From Candidatus Omnitrophota bacterium (GTDB lineage: Bacteria > Omnitrophota > Gorgyraeia > Velamenicoccales > Velamenicoccaceae), in NCBI GenBank assembly GCA_028717105.1, contig JAQUOM010000021.1, positions 1 through 10,765 on the forward strand: a DNA stretch of 10,765 bases. The letters are read 5' to 3'. The position numbers and the translations under genes were made by a program. This document shows positions 1 through 7,255 of the stretch, in pieces. The notes below the pieces were generated by a model. That model had not been told where the DNA came from. It saw nothing but the letters and a program-made list of their open reading frames with translations, and ran no database searches. Every line of letters starts with the position of its first letter. The first letter of the stretch is position 1.

Positions 1-405
1 CCCAAGAAACAAAACCAGGCGGTTTCTTTCGACAAGGCTGCCCAGGGCATGAATGCGCCCCCTAAGGAAACCCCGCCTTTTTCCCGGACCTCCTACATTC
101 CCGAACTCGGGCTGGCAACCGTCTTGAAAGACGCTGCCTTCAGCTTGAAAAAAGACGAGATCTACGATAAACCCGTCGCTGTGCCCCAGGGGTTCCTTGT
201 CATTCAGGCCCTGGAAACCCCGTCACTCGATGAAACCAAGATGAGCGCAGAAATCAACGGCTTCCAGAAAACCCTCCTGGAACAGAAACGCACCGAGGCC
301 TTTAACGCTTTTTTTGAGGAATTGAAAATAAAGGCCCGGCTGAAAAACAACATAGCGCAGATGCCGGCCCGAGAGGCGGCTTTACCGATCGAAGAAACAA
401 ATTAG
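1..405 (+). CDS. PpiD/SurA-like peptidyl-prolyl isomerase, C-terminal part (5' end outside window)
   Basis: The frame is open from the first base and ends at TAG 403-405, so the 134 visible residues are the tail of a longer protein; the ATG at 49 is internal. The segment around PELGLATVLKDAAFSLKKDEI followed by QGFLVIQALE matches the end of a parvulin domain (the AFSLKxxEIxxPV...GFxVIxxLE pattern). After it comes a charged helix of about 50 residues rich in Lys, Glu and Phe, as seen at the C-terminus of PpiD/SurA-type chaperones. Such proteins assist folding of exported and outer-membrane proteins in the periplasm. It is the only plus-strand gene and converges with the radical SAM gene, with 43 bp between the stops and no clear terminator. 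The N-terminal signal/anchor and most of the catalytic domain cannot be seen, so PpiD and SurA cannot be told apart. Confidence 0.8.
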   Translation, partial: PKKQNQAVSFDKAAQGMNAPPKETPPFSRTSYIPELGLATVLKDAAFSLKKDEIYDKPVAVPQGFLVIQALETPSLDETKMSAEINGFQKTLLEQKRTEAFNAFFEELKIKARLKNNIAQMPAREAALPIEETN

Positions 406-448
406 TCCTTCCGGAACCCCGCGGGCCCGTGGAACTCTGGCAAAAGGA

Positions 449-1300
449 TTAGATATTTCCCAAATAGACGCGGCTCAGTTTTTTCCGGGCGATCTTCTGC
501 GCTTCAAAAAGGGTCCGGGGAGGCGTCGGCGGGATCGTCATCTTATAACACGGGAAATAGCGGGAAAAATGCAGGGGAACATCGGGGCCCGCATGCTCAG
601 CGACCCAATCCGCGAGGGCTGAAATATCTTCGGGGCTGTCGTTAAGCGTCGGGATCACCAGACACGTCAATTCGACATGGCACGCCGCAGCCATCGTTTC
701 AATGGTCTTCAAGACCGGGCCCACGCGGCCGGAACACACCTTCCTGTAAAAATCATCCCGAATGGATTTGATATCGATGTTGGCGGCATCAATATACGGC
801 AAGAGCTCCTGCAGGGGGCCCGGTTCGACAAAACCATTCGTCACGAGGACGTTTTTTAATCCCGCCTCTCTTACGGCACGGGCCGCTTCCAGGACAAACT
901 CATACCAGATGAAAGGTTCGTTATACGTGTAGGCCACGCCGAAAGAACCCAGGCGCCTGGCGTGCGCGATCAGGCCGGGGATCGTGATCGGCTCAGTCGG
1001 CGTTTGTACCTCTTGCGAAATGCTCCAGTTCTGGCAAAAAAGACATGCGAGATTACATCCTACCGTCCCCGCAGAAAGGATCGTCTCTCCGGGATGGAAA
1101 TGATAAAGAGGTTTCTTTTCTATCGGATCAAGCGCCACGGATGCCGCGCGACCATAGTTCAACGTATAAAGCACGCCTCCCTGGTTGACGCGAACGCCGC
1201 AGAACCCCTTCTTGCCGTCCTGAATGCGGCACGATTGGGGGCAAAGCCGGCAATGGACCTCGCCGGTCCCCGTCTTATCGTAATACAATGCTTCTTTCAT
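449..1300 (-). CDS. AmmeMemoRadiSam-type radical SAM enzyme (short C-terminus)
   Basis: 283 residues, from ATG at 1300 (AGGA 9 nt upstream) to TAA at 449. The N-terminus has a Cys cluster, C17-x2-C20-x3-C24-x9-C34 (CRLCPQSC...GFCGVR), followed by DPIEKKPLYHFHPG and the radical SAM motif C82-x3-C86-x2-C89 (GCNLACLFCQNW). This order is the signature of the radical SAM member of the AMMECR1-Memo-radical SAM system, related to pyruvate formate-lyase activating enzymes; the substrate of this group is not established. The usual partners (AMMECR1 and Memo domains) are not in the window. The protein stops at YLGNI, where relatives as I recall them continue with a short Cys-rich TxCPxCG-type tail; no Cys-rich continuation exists in any frame downstream. 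An intrinsic terminator lies between it and ferredoxin, so it probably has its own promoter within 1301-1412, though I see no clear one. Confidence 0.88.
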   Translation of the reverse strand: MKEALYYDKTGTGEVHCRLCPQSCRIQDGKKGFCGVRVNQGGVLYTLNYGRAASVALDPIEKKPLYHFHPGETILSAGTVGCNLACLFCQNWSISQEVQTPTEPITIPGLIAHARRLGSFGVAYTYNEPFIWYEFVLEAARAVREAGLKNVLVTNGFVEPGPLQELLPYIDAANIDIKSIRDDFYRKVCSGRVGPVLKTIETMAAACHVELTCLVIPTLNDSPEDISALADWVAEHAGPDVPLHFSRYFPCYKMTIPPTPPRTLFEAQKIARKKLSRVYLGNI

Positions 1301-1412
1301 CTCTCAACGTCCTGCGACAACCGTCGACCGGCAGGCAGGGCGTCAGGACAACAAATCATTATGTCTTTGATGCCTTGTCGCCCGGCCATCTCGCCGCCTT
1401 GATGGCGTCAAC

Positions 1413-1463
1413 AAAAAAAGCACCTCCGCCGCTTCGCCGCGCAACGGCAAAGCAACGGAGGCG
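1413..1463 (-). terminator. Intrinsic terminator of the por/O2-defence operon
   Basis: On the minus strand, 15 nt after the ferredoxin stop, a long hairpin forms: outer arms 1421-1428 and 1456-1463 (8 bp), a 2x2 mismatch, 4 bp (1431-1434 with 1450-1453), a 1x1 mismatch, then 4 bp (1436-1439 with 1445-1448) closing a 5-nt loop. It is followed at once by seven T residues on the minus strand (A-run 1413-1419 on plus). This is a textbook rho-independent terminator. It marks the end of the operon starting at porG and separates it from the radical SAM gene. Confidence 0.92.
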
Positions 1464-1478
1464 TTTTATCCAAAAACC

Positions 1479-1661
1479 TTATTCCACTTTGATCGCGTTC
1501 ACGGGACACATGTCCGCGATTTCCTGCAGGTTACAGCTGGCACACTGTTGGGCCTTGACGTGAGCAATGCCGTCATCCTTCACTTCAAAGACTTCCGGGC
1601 AATTTTGTTCGCACAGGCCGCAACCGACGCATGTAGCCGCATCAACGATAACCTTTGCCAT
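1479..1661 (-). CDS. Ferredoxin, single [4Fe-4S] cluster
   Basis: 60 residues with a strong ribosome site (AAAGGAGG, about 6 nt before ATG 1661). Cluster ligands are C11, C14 and C17 (CVGCGLC) plus C52 (MCPVNAI). C21 together with C43 (or C40) occupies the place where the 60-residue Thermotoga-type monocluster ferredoxins have a disulphide. It is a soluble low-potential electron carrier. Being last in an operon that begins with pyruvate:ferredoxin oxidoreductase, it is the obvious electron acceptor for that enzyme. The 138-bp gap upstream contains two hairpins, so its expression may be set separately from the genes before it. Confidence 0.95.
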   Translation of the reverse strand: MAKVIVDAATCVGCGLCEQNCPEVFEVKDDGIAHVKAQQCASCNLQEIADMCPVNAIKVE

Positions 1662-1687
1662 ATTTTTCCTCCTTTTAATGAACGGAT

Positions 1688-1718
1688 GATTTATGGAATC
1701 CGAAGGATGACATAAATC
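1688..1718 (-). promoter_or_regulatory. 31-bp inverted repeat just upstream of ferredoxin
   Basis: The arms GATTTATG (1688-1695) and CATAAATC (1711-1718) are perfect complements. Inside them ATCC (1698-1701) pairs with GGAT (1705-1708), with symmetric 2-nt internal loops and a 3-nt loop. It sits 26 nt upstream of the ferredoxin ATG, just before the ribosome site. There is no T-run after it, so it is not a terminator. It could be a protein-binding operator or an mRNA-processing/stability hairpin; I do not recognise the motif. Confidence 0.6.
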
Positions 1719-1751
1719 GCAGGCCGCAAGGCCGTCCGCGGATTAATCCCC

Positions 1752-1785
1752 GGCGCCTTCCTCGGCATCCTTCCAGGTAAGCGCC
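1752..1785 (-). repeat. GC-rich hairpin after the ferritin-like gene
   Basis: Arms 1752-1762 and 1775-1785 form 10 of 11 pairs on the minus-strand RNA (one G-U, one A-A mismatch) around a 12-nt loop, 14 nt after the ferritin-like stop codon. No T-run follows, so classical termination is unlikely. It may protect the 3' end of the upstream mRNA after cleavage or partly attenuate transcription into ferredoxin. Confidence 0.45.
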
Positions 1786-1799
1786 GATATCCCCTCATC

Positions 1800-2273
1800 T
1801 TACTTCAAGTTCTCGAATATCTCTTCGTGAGTCACCTCTTCGGACAAAATATGAGTCACCAACTGATACACGACGTCTTCTTTTCCGAAGGTCTTTTTGG
1901 CGATCTTGCGGTAAACGTCGATGGCCCCTGCCTCGGCATCCATGACGAACTTGACGATCTTATCATAATCGTCTGTTTCTTTCGGCGGCGCCGGATAAGG
2001 ATAATTGGCGTTCTTCTCGATGTCTCCAAACGCCCTGATGGGCATCCCGCCCAGCTTAACGATCATATCCGCCAGCTCTCCCTGATGTTCCAGCTCTTCG
2101 GAAGCAATCTTCTTCAAAAACTCCTCCATGTCCTCATAGCCTTTACCCGAAACCACCGAAGCCATAAAGGTATAAGCATAATACGCCAACCATTCATCGC
2201 AATAAGCCTTGTTTAAATCAGCGACCAGGTCTTTCGTATCCAACCCCGATGTCTCTCTGAATTTTTTTCCCAT
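1800..2273 (-). CDS. Ferritin-like diiron protein
   Basis: 157 residues; AAGGAGG lies 5 nt before ATG 2273. A four-helix ferritin-like fold is indicated by two spaced ligand pairs: E27 (DEWLAYYAY), E60-x2-H63 (EELEHQGE), E114 (DAEAGAIDVY) and E146-x2-H149 (EEVTHEE). This is a complete carboxylate-bridged diiron set. There is no rubredoxin-like Cys4 tail, so it is not a classical rubrerythrin; it resembles the small Dps/bacterioferritin-like proteins of anaerobes. The likely role is oxidising Fe(II) with peroxide or O2 and storing or detoxifying iron. It follows the flavodiiron gene by 27 bp, ahead of ferredoxin, which fits an oxidative-stress operon next to PerR. Whether it forms cages cannot be judged from sequence. 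Confidence 0.85.
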   Translation of the reverse strand: MGKKFRETSGLDTKDLVADLNKAYCDEWLAYYAYTFMASVVSGKGYEDMEEFLKKIASEELEHQGELADMIVKLGGMPIRAFGDIEKNANYPYPAPPKETDDYDKIVKFVMDAEAGAIDVYRKIAKKTFGKEDVVYQLVTHILSEEVTHEEIFENLK

Positions 2274-2300
2274 AAGTACCTCCTTATTTTCTTTTTTGGT

Positions 2301-3500
2301 TTACTTCGTCGCAGGCTCTTTTGCGGCCCGAGTTATTACTTTAGCATAATCCGCCAACCTGCTCAACTCTTCTTCCGAGGGAATATACTGCACTTCAAAC
2401 GGCGGTTCGATCATCTCAAGATCCATGGCCTCGATGTCGCGGCGGATCGCCCGAGAAGCCCCCTCAGCCCAGCCGTAAGAGCCGAAAATACCCACTTTTT
2501 TATTTTTTGGCTTGAGTCCCCGCAGGTATGTCAAAAATCCGCCCATGGTCCAGAACATGTCGCTATTAAGGGTGGGCGAGCCAAACAACAGAACACGCGC
2601 GTCTAAAATATCCCTTACGATCTGGCTGTTATCGCTCTTACGCAGATGGTAGAGCTTGACCTCCAGCCCCGGAGAGGCGAGGCATTCAACCAGGCGCCTG
2701 GCCAGTTTATCGGTCGACTCCCACATCGTATCGTAAACGATGACGACTTTGGGCACGGTTTCCTGGGCCGTCCAGCGCGCATACGCTTCCACGATACGCA
2801 GAGGGTCCTTCCTCCAGATCGCGCCATGGCTTGGAGCGATCATCTCAACGGGCAGGTCCATCGCCCTGAACTCTTCGATTTTCTTGGAAATGACGCCGCC
2901 CAGAGGCATCAGGATATTGGCATAATATTTCGCCGCCTCTTCCAGGCAAAGATCCTCGCCGATCTCATCGGCAAACCGTAAAGGATGGCCGACATGCTGG
3001 CCAAAGGCGTCATTCGGCAAAAGGATGCGGTCTTCCACGCAATACGTAAACATGCTGTCCGGCCAGTGGACCATGGGGGCCGTCACGAAAGTGAGAGTTT
3101 TTTTGCCAAGCGAAAGCTTATCGCCGGTCTTGACCACGCAGAATTCCCTGTCTTTCATCCCGTAATGCTTGATCAAACCCTCCCGGCCCCTGGAGGTGCA
3201 ATAAATCCTGGCCCGGGGCGCCGCGGCACAAACCTCCGGGATAGCGCCGGAGTGATCCATCTCCACGTGGTTTACGATAAGATTTTCGATCTTCGATGGG
3301 TCGGCGATCCCGGCGACGTGACGCAACAAATCCGGCCCGAACCCTTTTTTGACGGTGTCCACCAGGGTCAGTTTATCGTCGACAATCAGGTACGCGTTGT
3401 AGCTGGTTCCCAGCCGCGTCCGGTAACCGTGAAAATCCCTGACGTTGCCATCGACGGCCCCAACCCAATAGATCCCGTTCTTTAACTCCGTTTTTGTCAT
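2301..3500 (-). CDS. fprA: Flavodiiron protein (A-type flavoprotein, O2/NO reductase)
   Basis: 399 residues from ATG 3500. This start is chosen because it overlaps the TGA of the preceding gene as ATGA, with a G-rich ribosome site just upstream; an open frame continues upstream but has no such support. Residues 1 to about 245 form the metallo-beta-lactamase-like domain with the full diiron ligand set: H78-x-E80-x-D82-H83, H145, D164 and H225. From about 251 (VVIVYDTMWESTDKLA) an FMN-binding flavodoxin domain follows. This is a two-domain class A flavodiiron protein, which reduces O2 to water (or NO to N2O) in the cytoplasm of anaerobes using electrons from rubredoxin. A rubredoxin gene lies two genes upstream in the same operon. 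No C-terminal rubredoxin or reductase domain is fused. Confidence 0.95.
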   Translation of the reverse strand: MTKTELKNGIYWVGAVDGNVRDFHGYRTRLGTSYNAYLIVDDKLTLVDTVKKGFGPDLLRHVAGIADPSKIENLIVNHVEMDHSGAIPEVCAAAPRARIYCTSRGREGLIKHYGMKDREFCVVKTGDKLSLGKKTLTFVTAPMVHWPDSMFTYCVEDRILLPNDAFGQHVGHPLRFADEIGEDLCLEEAAKYYANILMPLGGVISKKIEEFRAMDLPVEMIAPSHGAIWRKDPLRIVEAYARWTAQETVPKVVIVYDTMWESTDKLARRLVECLASPGLEVKLYHLRKSDNSQIVRDILDARVLLFGSPTLNSDMFWTMGGFLTYLRGLKPKNKKVGIFGSYGWAEGASRAIRRDIEAMDLEMIEPPFEVQYIPSEEELSRLADYAKVITRAAKEPATK

Positions 3501-4546
3501 GGCGCCCCCGGTGCCTGCCCTGCCTGGATCCAATAAGGCTCCAAGTCCTGCGTGCCCTGGATAACGGGGCCGGCGGGACCCCCGAGATGCAACAGGCCTT
3601 TTTCGTCGGAGTAAAACACGAAGCGGCCGGACACATTCATCCGGGCCGGATGCGCCATCACCTCAAAATGATCGTCCTGACGCTTTTCATAGGTATAGAC
3701 ATACCCGCTGGTGTTGTCGGAATCCGCAACATCATCAACCACAGACCTGGGCATGTATTTTTTTAAGACATCCAGGTTCGCGGGATAAAATCCCAATTCC
3801 TGTTTGTATGTCTTGGCGGCGTTGACGATGGCCAACGTATACATATATCCGGTCAGATCATTCAATTTTAAGACCTGGCCGCGCAGTTCCGGATAAAACC
3901 TGACGAGGGCCCTGTTGACGGATGGACCGACGGAAAGCGCAAGAAAAAAGACAAATATAAACGGCAAGACGACCGCAGACATGATCGCCCGCCACACGGC
4001 AAGGCCGTAAAGTTCCCGTACCCCGACTAAAACCAGGGCCATGGCCCAGACCGAAGCGAACAATCCTCCCGCAAGAGGAAGCGCATAAAACAGATCCGCC
4101 GCACTTTTGTAACAAACGACAAAGATAACGGGATAAACGGATTTGTCGAATCCCAGGATCATCTTGACGCCCGCCGACACGAACAAAAAGGTCAATCCCA
4201 GGGCTAAAACGGGCCTCAAAATGAAAAACGGGGAACGCAAGGCGGTCAAGCTTAACAAAGACATCTGGGTGCGTAATTCGGGGAAGGCGATCTGACTGGA
4301 AAAATGTTTAAGCCAAACGATATTGGCCGTATCCAGTGCCAGCTTGAGATATCCTAAGATCAGCGCAAAAATCACCGCGCGGATGACCCGGCGGCGGACC
4401 GGAAGGCCGCCGGAGCTTTTAAGATCCCGAAAAAAAACAGCGGGCCGCAGCAATAAAGCGGCCACGACGGCGACCAGGGACCGGAGATTTTGGGAGAACC
4501 CGCCCGCCCGTTCCCAGGCGGCAATGGGGGAATTTAACGACGACAT
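3497..4546 (-). CDS. Yip1-like membrane protein with C-terminal pseudopilin-like soluble domain
   Basis: 349 residues from ATG 4546, which lies 5 nt after the rubredoxin stop. A GTG at 4591 is also in frame but would overlap rubredoxin by 40 nt. No good ribosome site precedes ATG 4546, so translation probably restarts after rubredoxin. Residues 20-50 (LLLRPAVFFRDL...GGLPV) and about five hydrophobic segments (near 52-72, 104-128, 136-156, 160-178, 185-207) resemble the Yip1 family. Residues 233-322 are soluble; an AxxTYKQELGFYPANLDVLKKY stretch and a GYVYTYEKR strand recall globular heads of type II pseudopilins, though without a pilin signal. The tail is Gly/Pro-rich. It ends in an ATGA overlap with fprA. 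Function unknown; membrane anchoring or sensing for the neighbouring redox proteins is speculation. Confidence 0.7.
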   Translation of the reverse strand: MSSLNSPIAAWERAGGFSQNLRSLVAVVAALLLRPAVFFRDLKSSGGLPVRRRVIRAVIFALILGYLKLALDTANIVWLKHFSSQIAFPELRTQMSLLSLTALRSPFFILRPVLALGLTFLFVSAGVKMILGFDKSVYPVIFVVCYKSAADLFYALPLAGGLFASVWAMALVLVGVRELYGLAVWRAIMSAVVLPFIFVFFLALSVGPSVNRALVRFYPELRGQVLKLNDLTGYMYTLAIVNAAKTYKQELGFYPANLDVLKKYMPRSVVDDVADSDNTSGYVYTYEKRQDDHFEVMAHPARMNVSGRFVFYSDEKGLLHLGGPAGPVIQGTQDLEPYWIQAGQAPGAP

Positions 4547-4551
4547 AAGCG

Positions 4552-4713
4552 TTACGCGAGCTTGCGGAAGTTTTCTTTGGAGACGCCGCACTCAGGACAC
4601 ACCCAGCTCTCCGGAATGTCTTCGAACTTCGTCCCCGGGGCGACACCATTGTCAGGATCGCCTTTGGCGGGGTCGTAAATATATCCACAGACGGTACATT
4701 CCCACTTTTCCAT
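4552..4713 (-). CDS. Rubredoxin
   Basis: 53 residues from ATG 4713, chosen over an in-frame ATG at 4740 because GAGAGGAGA lies at proper distance and the result has the usual rubredoxin length. Iron ligands are C6-x2-C9 (CTVCGY) and C39-x2-C42 (CPECGV), with the conserved YDPAKGDPDNGV and FEDIPESWVCP segments. It is a one-electron Fe(S-Cys)4 carrier in the cytoplasm and the known donor to flavodiiron proteins, encoded two genes downstream. It starts 34 bp after porB and is followed almost without a gap by the Yip1-like gene. Confidence 0.97.
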   Translation of the reverse strand: MEKWECTVCGYIYDPAKGDPDNGVAPGTKFEDIPESWVCPECGVSKENFRKLA

Positions 4714-4747
4714 GGCTGTCTCCTCTCTTCTTTTCGCCAAAATGTCT

Positions 4748-5617
4748 TTAGGCGGAAAGCCCGTATTTCTTGACGTTGTAATCCGCGACGGCCTGTATCT
4801 CTTTTAAGGCCTTCGGGTCTTTGAGAAGATGCTTGAACCGCCCCTGGAGTTTGAGGTATTCCTCAACGGGTTTGAGGGTGGCGATCTTGCGGGGAATGAG
4901 CTGGCCGTTCTCGTATTCGAAGATCGGATAAAGGCCGGTCTCGACGGCGAGCTTGGCGACTTCGGGCGTCAAAGAAGATTCATGGCGCCAGCCCAACGGG
5001 CAAGGCACATGGATCTGGAGATATTTAGGGCCCTTGATGCCGAGGGCTTTCTTTACTTTTTTTTGGATGTCCTGCGGATAACCGACAGAAGCCGTCGCCG
5101 CATAAGGGATACCGTGCGCTGCGGCGATATCCGGCATAGGTTTCTTGGGCCTCGGGTTGCCGAAAGAAGCCGATCCTGTCGGAGTCGTTGTCGTATTGGA
5201 GGTCGTGGGCGTCAACCCGCTGCGCTGGATACCGGTATTCATATACGCTTCATTATCATAGCAGACAAACAGGACATCGTGCCCTCTTTCCAGCATGCCG
5301 GAAAGGGCCTGGAGCCCGATGTCGGCAGTGCCGCCGTCACCGGCCTGGGCGATCACGTTGACCCCCTCTTTCTTCCCGAGGAATTTTAGCCCGGATTCGA
5401 CCCCCGAAGCCACGGCCGAACAATTCTCAAACAACGAGTGGATCCACGGCACGCACCAGGCTGATTCGGGATATTTCGTTGAAAAAACCTCCAAACAACC
5501 CGTATTATTGGCGATTATCGTATTTTTTCCGGCCGCGTCGATGACAAGGCGCGCCGCGATCGCCTGACCGCATCCTGCACACGCCGTATGACCCGGTTTA
5601 AATAACGTCTCTGCCAT
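4748..5617 (-). CDS. porB: Pyruvate:ferredoxin oxidoreductase, beta subunit
   Basis: 289 residues, ATG 5617 with GAGAGG 5 nt upstream. This subunit binds thiamine diphosphate: the GDG of the cofactor motif is at 93-95 (AGDGGTADIGLQALSGMLER) and YDNEAYMNTGIQRS follows at 120-133. Cysteines C13 and C16 (CAGCG), C41 (TGCLEV) and C206 (PCPLGW) match the ligands of the extra [4Fe-4S] cluster of PorB. With the other three subunits it oxidises pyruvate to acetyl-CoA and CO2, passing electrons to ferredoxin, or runs in reverse as pyruvate synthase. The SALTTxTP-like region here reads GLTPTTSNTTTTPTG, typical of pyruvate-specific rather than 2-oxoglutarate enzymes. Confidence 0.95.
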   Translation of the reverse strand: MAETLFKPGHTACAGCGQAIAARLVIDAAGKNTIIANNTGCLEVFSTKYPESAWCVPWIHSLFENCSAVASGVESGLKFLGKKEGVNVIAQAGDGGTADIGLQALSGMLERGHDVLFVCYDNEAYMNTGIQRSGLTPTTSNTTTTPTGSASFGNPRPKKPMPDIAAAHGIPYAATASVGYPQDIQKKVKKALGIKGPKYLQIHVPCPLGWRHESSLTPEVAKLAVETGLYPIFEYENGQLIPRKIATLKPVEEYLKLQGRFKHLLKDPKALKEIQAVADYNVKKYGLSA

Positions 5618-5696
5618 TTTTGCCTCTCAATGTATTTGCTGGATCTTTTTGTTAAAGAATCCCTCACGACAACAAAGGGAACCGCCTGATGCCGCC

Positions 5697-6875
5697 TTAT
5701 TCCGTTTCCGCTAACAATTCCTGTTTTAAACCGATAAATTCACAATCGACCTGCTTGCCGCCTAATTTTTCGTAGACGTCATGGATAGAACCGACCCGGA
5801 TGTCGCGGCCGCCGAGACCCAGAATGAACCCGCTGACCTTGGGCATCTTCCCGGCCAAAAATGAAAGGCTGGAGGTCAAGTCTGTGTAGAACGGCCCGAA
5901 CCCGCCCAGGGAAACGCTTTTATCCACGACGGCGACTTCCCTGACATTTTTCAGGGCCGCCGCGACCGCATCTTTGGGGAACGGACGATAGGTGGCGATC
6001 TTGACCAACCCTACCTTCCTGCCTTTGGAACGCAATTCATCGATCGCGTCGCGGATCGTGCCGCAGACAGATCCTGCCGCCACAAAAGCCTGATCGGCAT
6101 CTTCCATGCGATATGTCTGGATGAGGCCGCCGCTTTCACGGCCGAAGGTCTTCTGGAATTCTTTAGCGACCTGGGGGATGATACCCAAAAGCTCCTGCTG
6201 CGTTTGCTGGACCAGATAGCGGATCTCAAGATAGTAATCAGGGTCAGCCAGATAACCCATGGTCTGAGGATGTTCAATATCCAGCTTATAGGTCGTATTG
6301 TAAGAAGGCAGATATTTGTCGACTTCTTCCTGCGAAGGCATATCCACGACTTCCATGCCGTGTGTCAGGATGAAACCGTCCATATTAACCATGACAGGGA
6401 GCATGATACGCGGGTCCTCACCGATCTTATAGGCCTGGAGATGCAGATCGACGGCTTCCTGGATGCTCTCGGCAAACAACAGGACCCAGCCGGAATCCCT
6501 CACCGCCATCACGTCCTGCTGGTCGTTCCAGATATTGATAGGGGCCGAGACGGCGCGGTTAGCCGTTGTCATGACAACGGGCAGGCGCAGGCCGGCGATA
6601 TTAAAAACAACCTCGGCCATCAACAGCAGCCCCTGAGAACTCGTGGCGGTATAAGAACGCACGCCCGTGGCTTCGGCGCCCAGGACGACGGAGGCGGCGG
6701 AGTGCTCGCTTTCGACGTTCACAAACTGGGCATGGAGCTCCTGATTGGCGACCATCTGGGCCAAGTCTTCGACAATGTGCGTCTGCGGCGTGATCGGATA
6801 GGCTGAAATAACGCCGGGCCGGCAGCTCTTGATGACCTGCGCTATCGCGTGGGAACCTTCTAAAAACTCTTTCAT
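5697..6875 (-). CDS. porA: Pyruvate:ferredoxin oxidoreductase, alpha subunit
   Basis: 392 residues, ATG 6875 with GGGAGG 7 nt upstream. The N-terminus has YPITPQT (27-32), the substrate/cofactor region of PorA, then VNVESEHSAASVVLGAEATGVRSYTATSSQGL and NRAVSAPINIWNDQQDVMAVRDSGW, which are characteristic of the pyruvate enzyme. Domain II follows to the C-terminus (FVAAGSVCGTIRDAIDELRSKG, then ATYRPFP). This subunit forms the TPP site together with PorB. The order gamma-delta-alpha-beta is that of the archaeal-type four-subunit enzyme, not the single-chain clostridial PFOR. A branched-chain 2-oxoacid enzyme (VOR) is a less likely alternative. Confidence 0.95.
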   Translation of the reverse strand: MKEFLEGSHAIAQVIKSCRPGVISAYPITPQTHIVEDLAQMVANQELHAQFVNVESEHSAASVVLGAEATGVRSYTATSSQGLLLMAEVVFNIAGLRLPVVMTTANRAVSAPINIWNDQQDVMAVRDSGWVLLFAESIQEAVDLHLQAYKIGEDPRIMLPVMVNMDGFILTHGMEVVDMPSQEEVDKYLPSYNTTYKLDIEHPQTMGYLADPDYYLEIRYLVQQTQQELLGIIPQVAKEFQKTFGRESGGLIQTYRMEDADQAFVAAGSVCGTIRDAIDELRSKGRKVGLVKIATYRPFPKDAVAAALKNVREVAVVDKSVSLGGFGPFYTDLTSSLSFLAGKMPKVSGFILGLGGRDIRVGSIHDVYEKLGGKQVDCEFIGLKQELLAETE

Positions 6876-6910
6876 TAATGGACCTCCCTAAATTTTTTTA
6901 CTTGAAGGGA

Positions 6911-7174
6911 CTATTGACCTTCGACTTCCGGGATCATCTCAATATCTTTCTTGGGACAAATCGCCGCGCAACTGCCGCATCCCTTGCAATAATCCAGATC
7001 GCAGGTAAACGTGTTCTTTCCTTCGCCCGATATGATCCCCTCGGGACAGATATAAACGCACATCCGGCAGGCGATACAGTTTTTCTTCAAAAACTTCGGC
7101 TTGGCTTCCGTACGCCAGGAACCCGTCTTATTGGCCCGGCTTGAACCGGGTTTTGATGTCAAGTGACCTATCAT
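6911..7174 (-). CDS. porD: Pyruvate:ferredoxin oxidoreductase, delta subunit (2[4Fe-4S] ferredoxin-like)
   Basis: 87 residues, ATG 7174 with AAGGAGA 5 nt upstream. Two ferredoxin motifs are present: C33-x2-C36-x2-C39-x3-C43-P and C63-x2-C66-x2-C69-x3-C73-P. A ninth cysteine, C58, sits just before the second motif. The N-terminal TGSWRTEAKP segment is the usual PorD lead-in that docks on the complex. It carries electrons from the TPP/PorB site to free ferredoxin. The 81-bp gap between porG and porD is long for this operon and holds a small perfect hairpin and a repeated motif, so porD-A-B output may be tuned here. Confidence 0.95.
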   Translation of the reverse strand: MIGHLTSKPGSSRANKTGSWRTEAKPKFLKKNCIACRMCVYICPEGIISGEGKNTFTCDLDYCKGCGSCAAICPKKDIEMIPEVEGQ

Positions 7175-7190
7175 GCCTGTCTCCTTAAGC

Positions 7191-7203
7191 CCGCCTCCGG
7201 CGG
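7191..7203 (-). repeat. Perfect 5-bp GC hairpin before porD
   Basis: CCGCC, TCC, GGCGG on the plus strand folds to a 5-bp all-GC stem with a 3-nt loop. On the minus strand it ends 4 nt upstream of the porD ribosome site (AAGGAG at 7186-7181). It has no T-run. It may set translation or mark an mRNA cleavage point between porG and porD. Confidence 0.4.
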
Positions 7204-7205
7204 AA

Positions 7206-7223
7206 TCAACTCCGAACCGTATC
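7206..7223 (-). repeat. Leader motif copy 1 (GATACGGTTCGGAGTTGA)
   Basis: On the minus strand this 18-nt stretch matches 8406-8423 at 16 of 18 positions, in the same orientation. Both copies lie 30-65 nt upstream of a start codon (porD and perR respectively) and in non-coding sequence. It may be a regulator or RNA element, or a small dispersed repeat of this genome. Confidence 0.5.
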
Positions 7224-7255
7224 TTGAAAATTTGTTGATAACGTTAAAGAACAAA

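Noticed and set aside
411..450. GC-rich palindromic bases between the convergent foldase and radical SAM genes
   Set aside because: CGGGCCCG-type self-complementarity has no room for a loop and no T-run on either strand, so a bidirectional terminator is not supported.
962..1402. Plus-strand open frame of 146 codons
   Set aside because: It lies antisense to the well-supported radical SAM gene and its translation resembles no protein family.
4544..4591. GTG at 4591 as start of the Yip1-like gene
   Set aside because: It would overlap rubredoxin by 40 nt and adds a basic non-homologous-looking leader; the ATG 5 nt after the rubredoxin stop is more economical.
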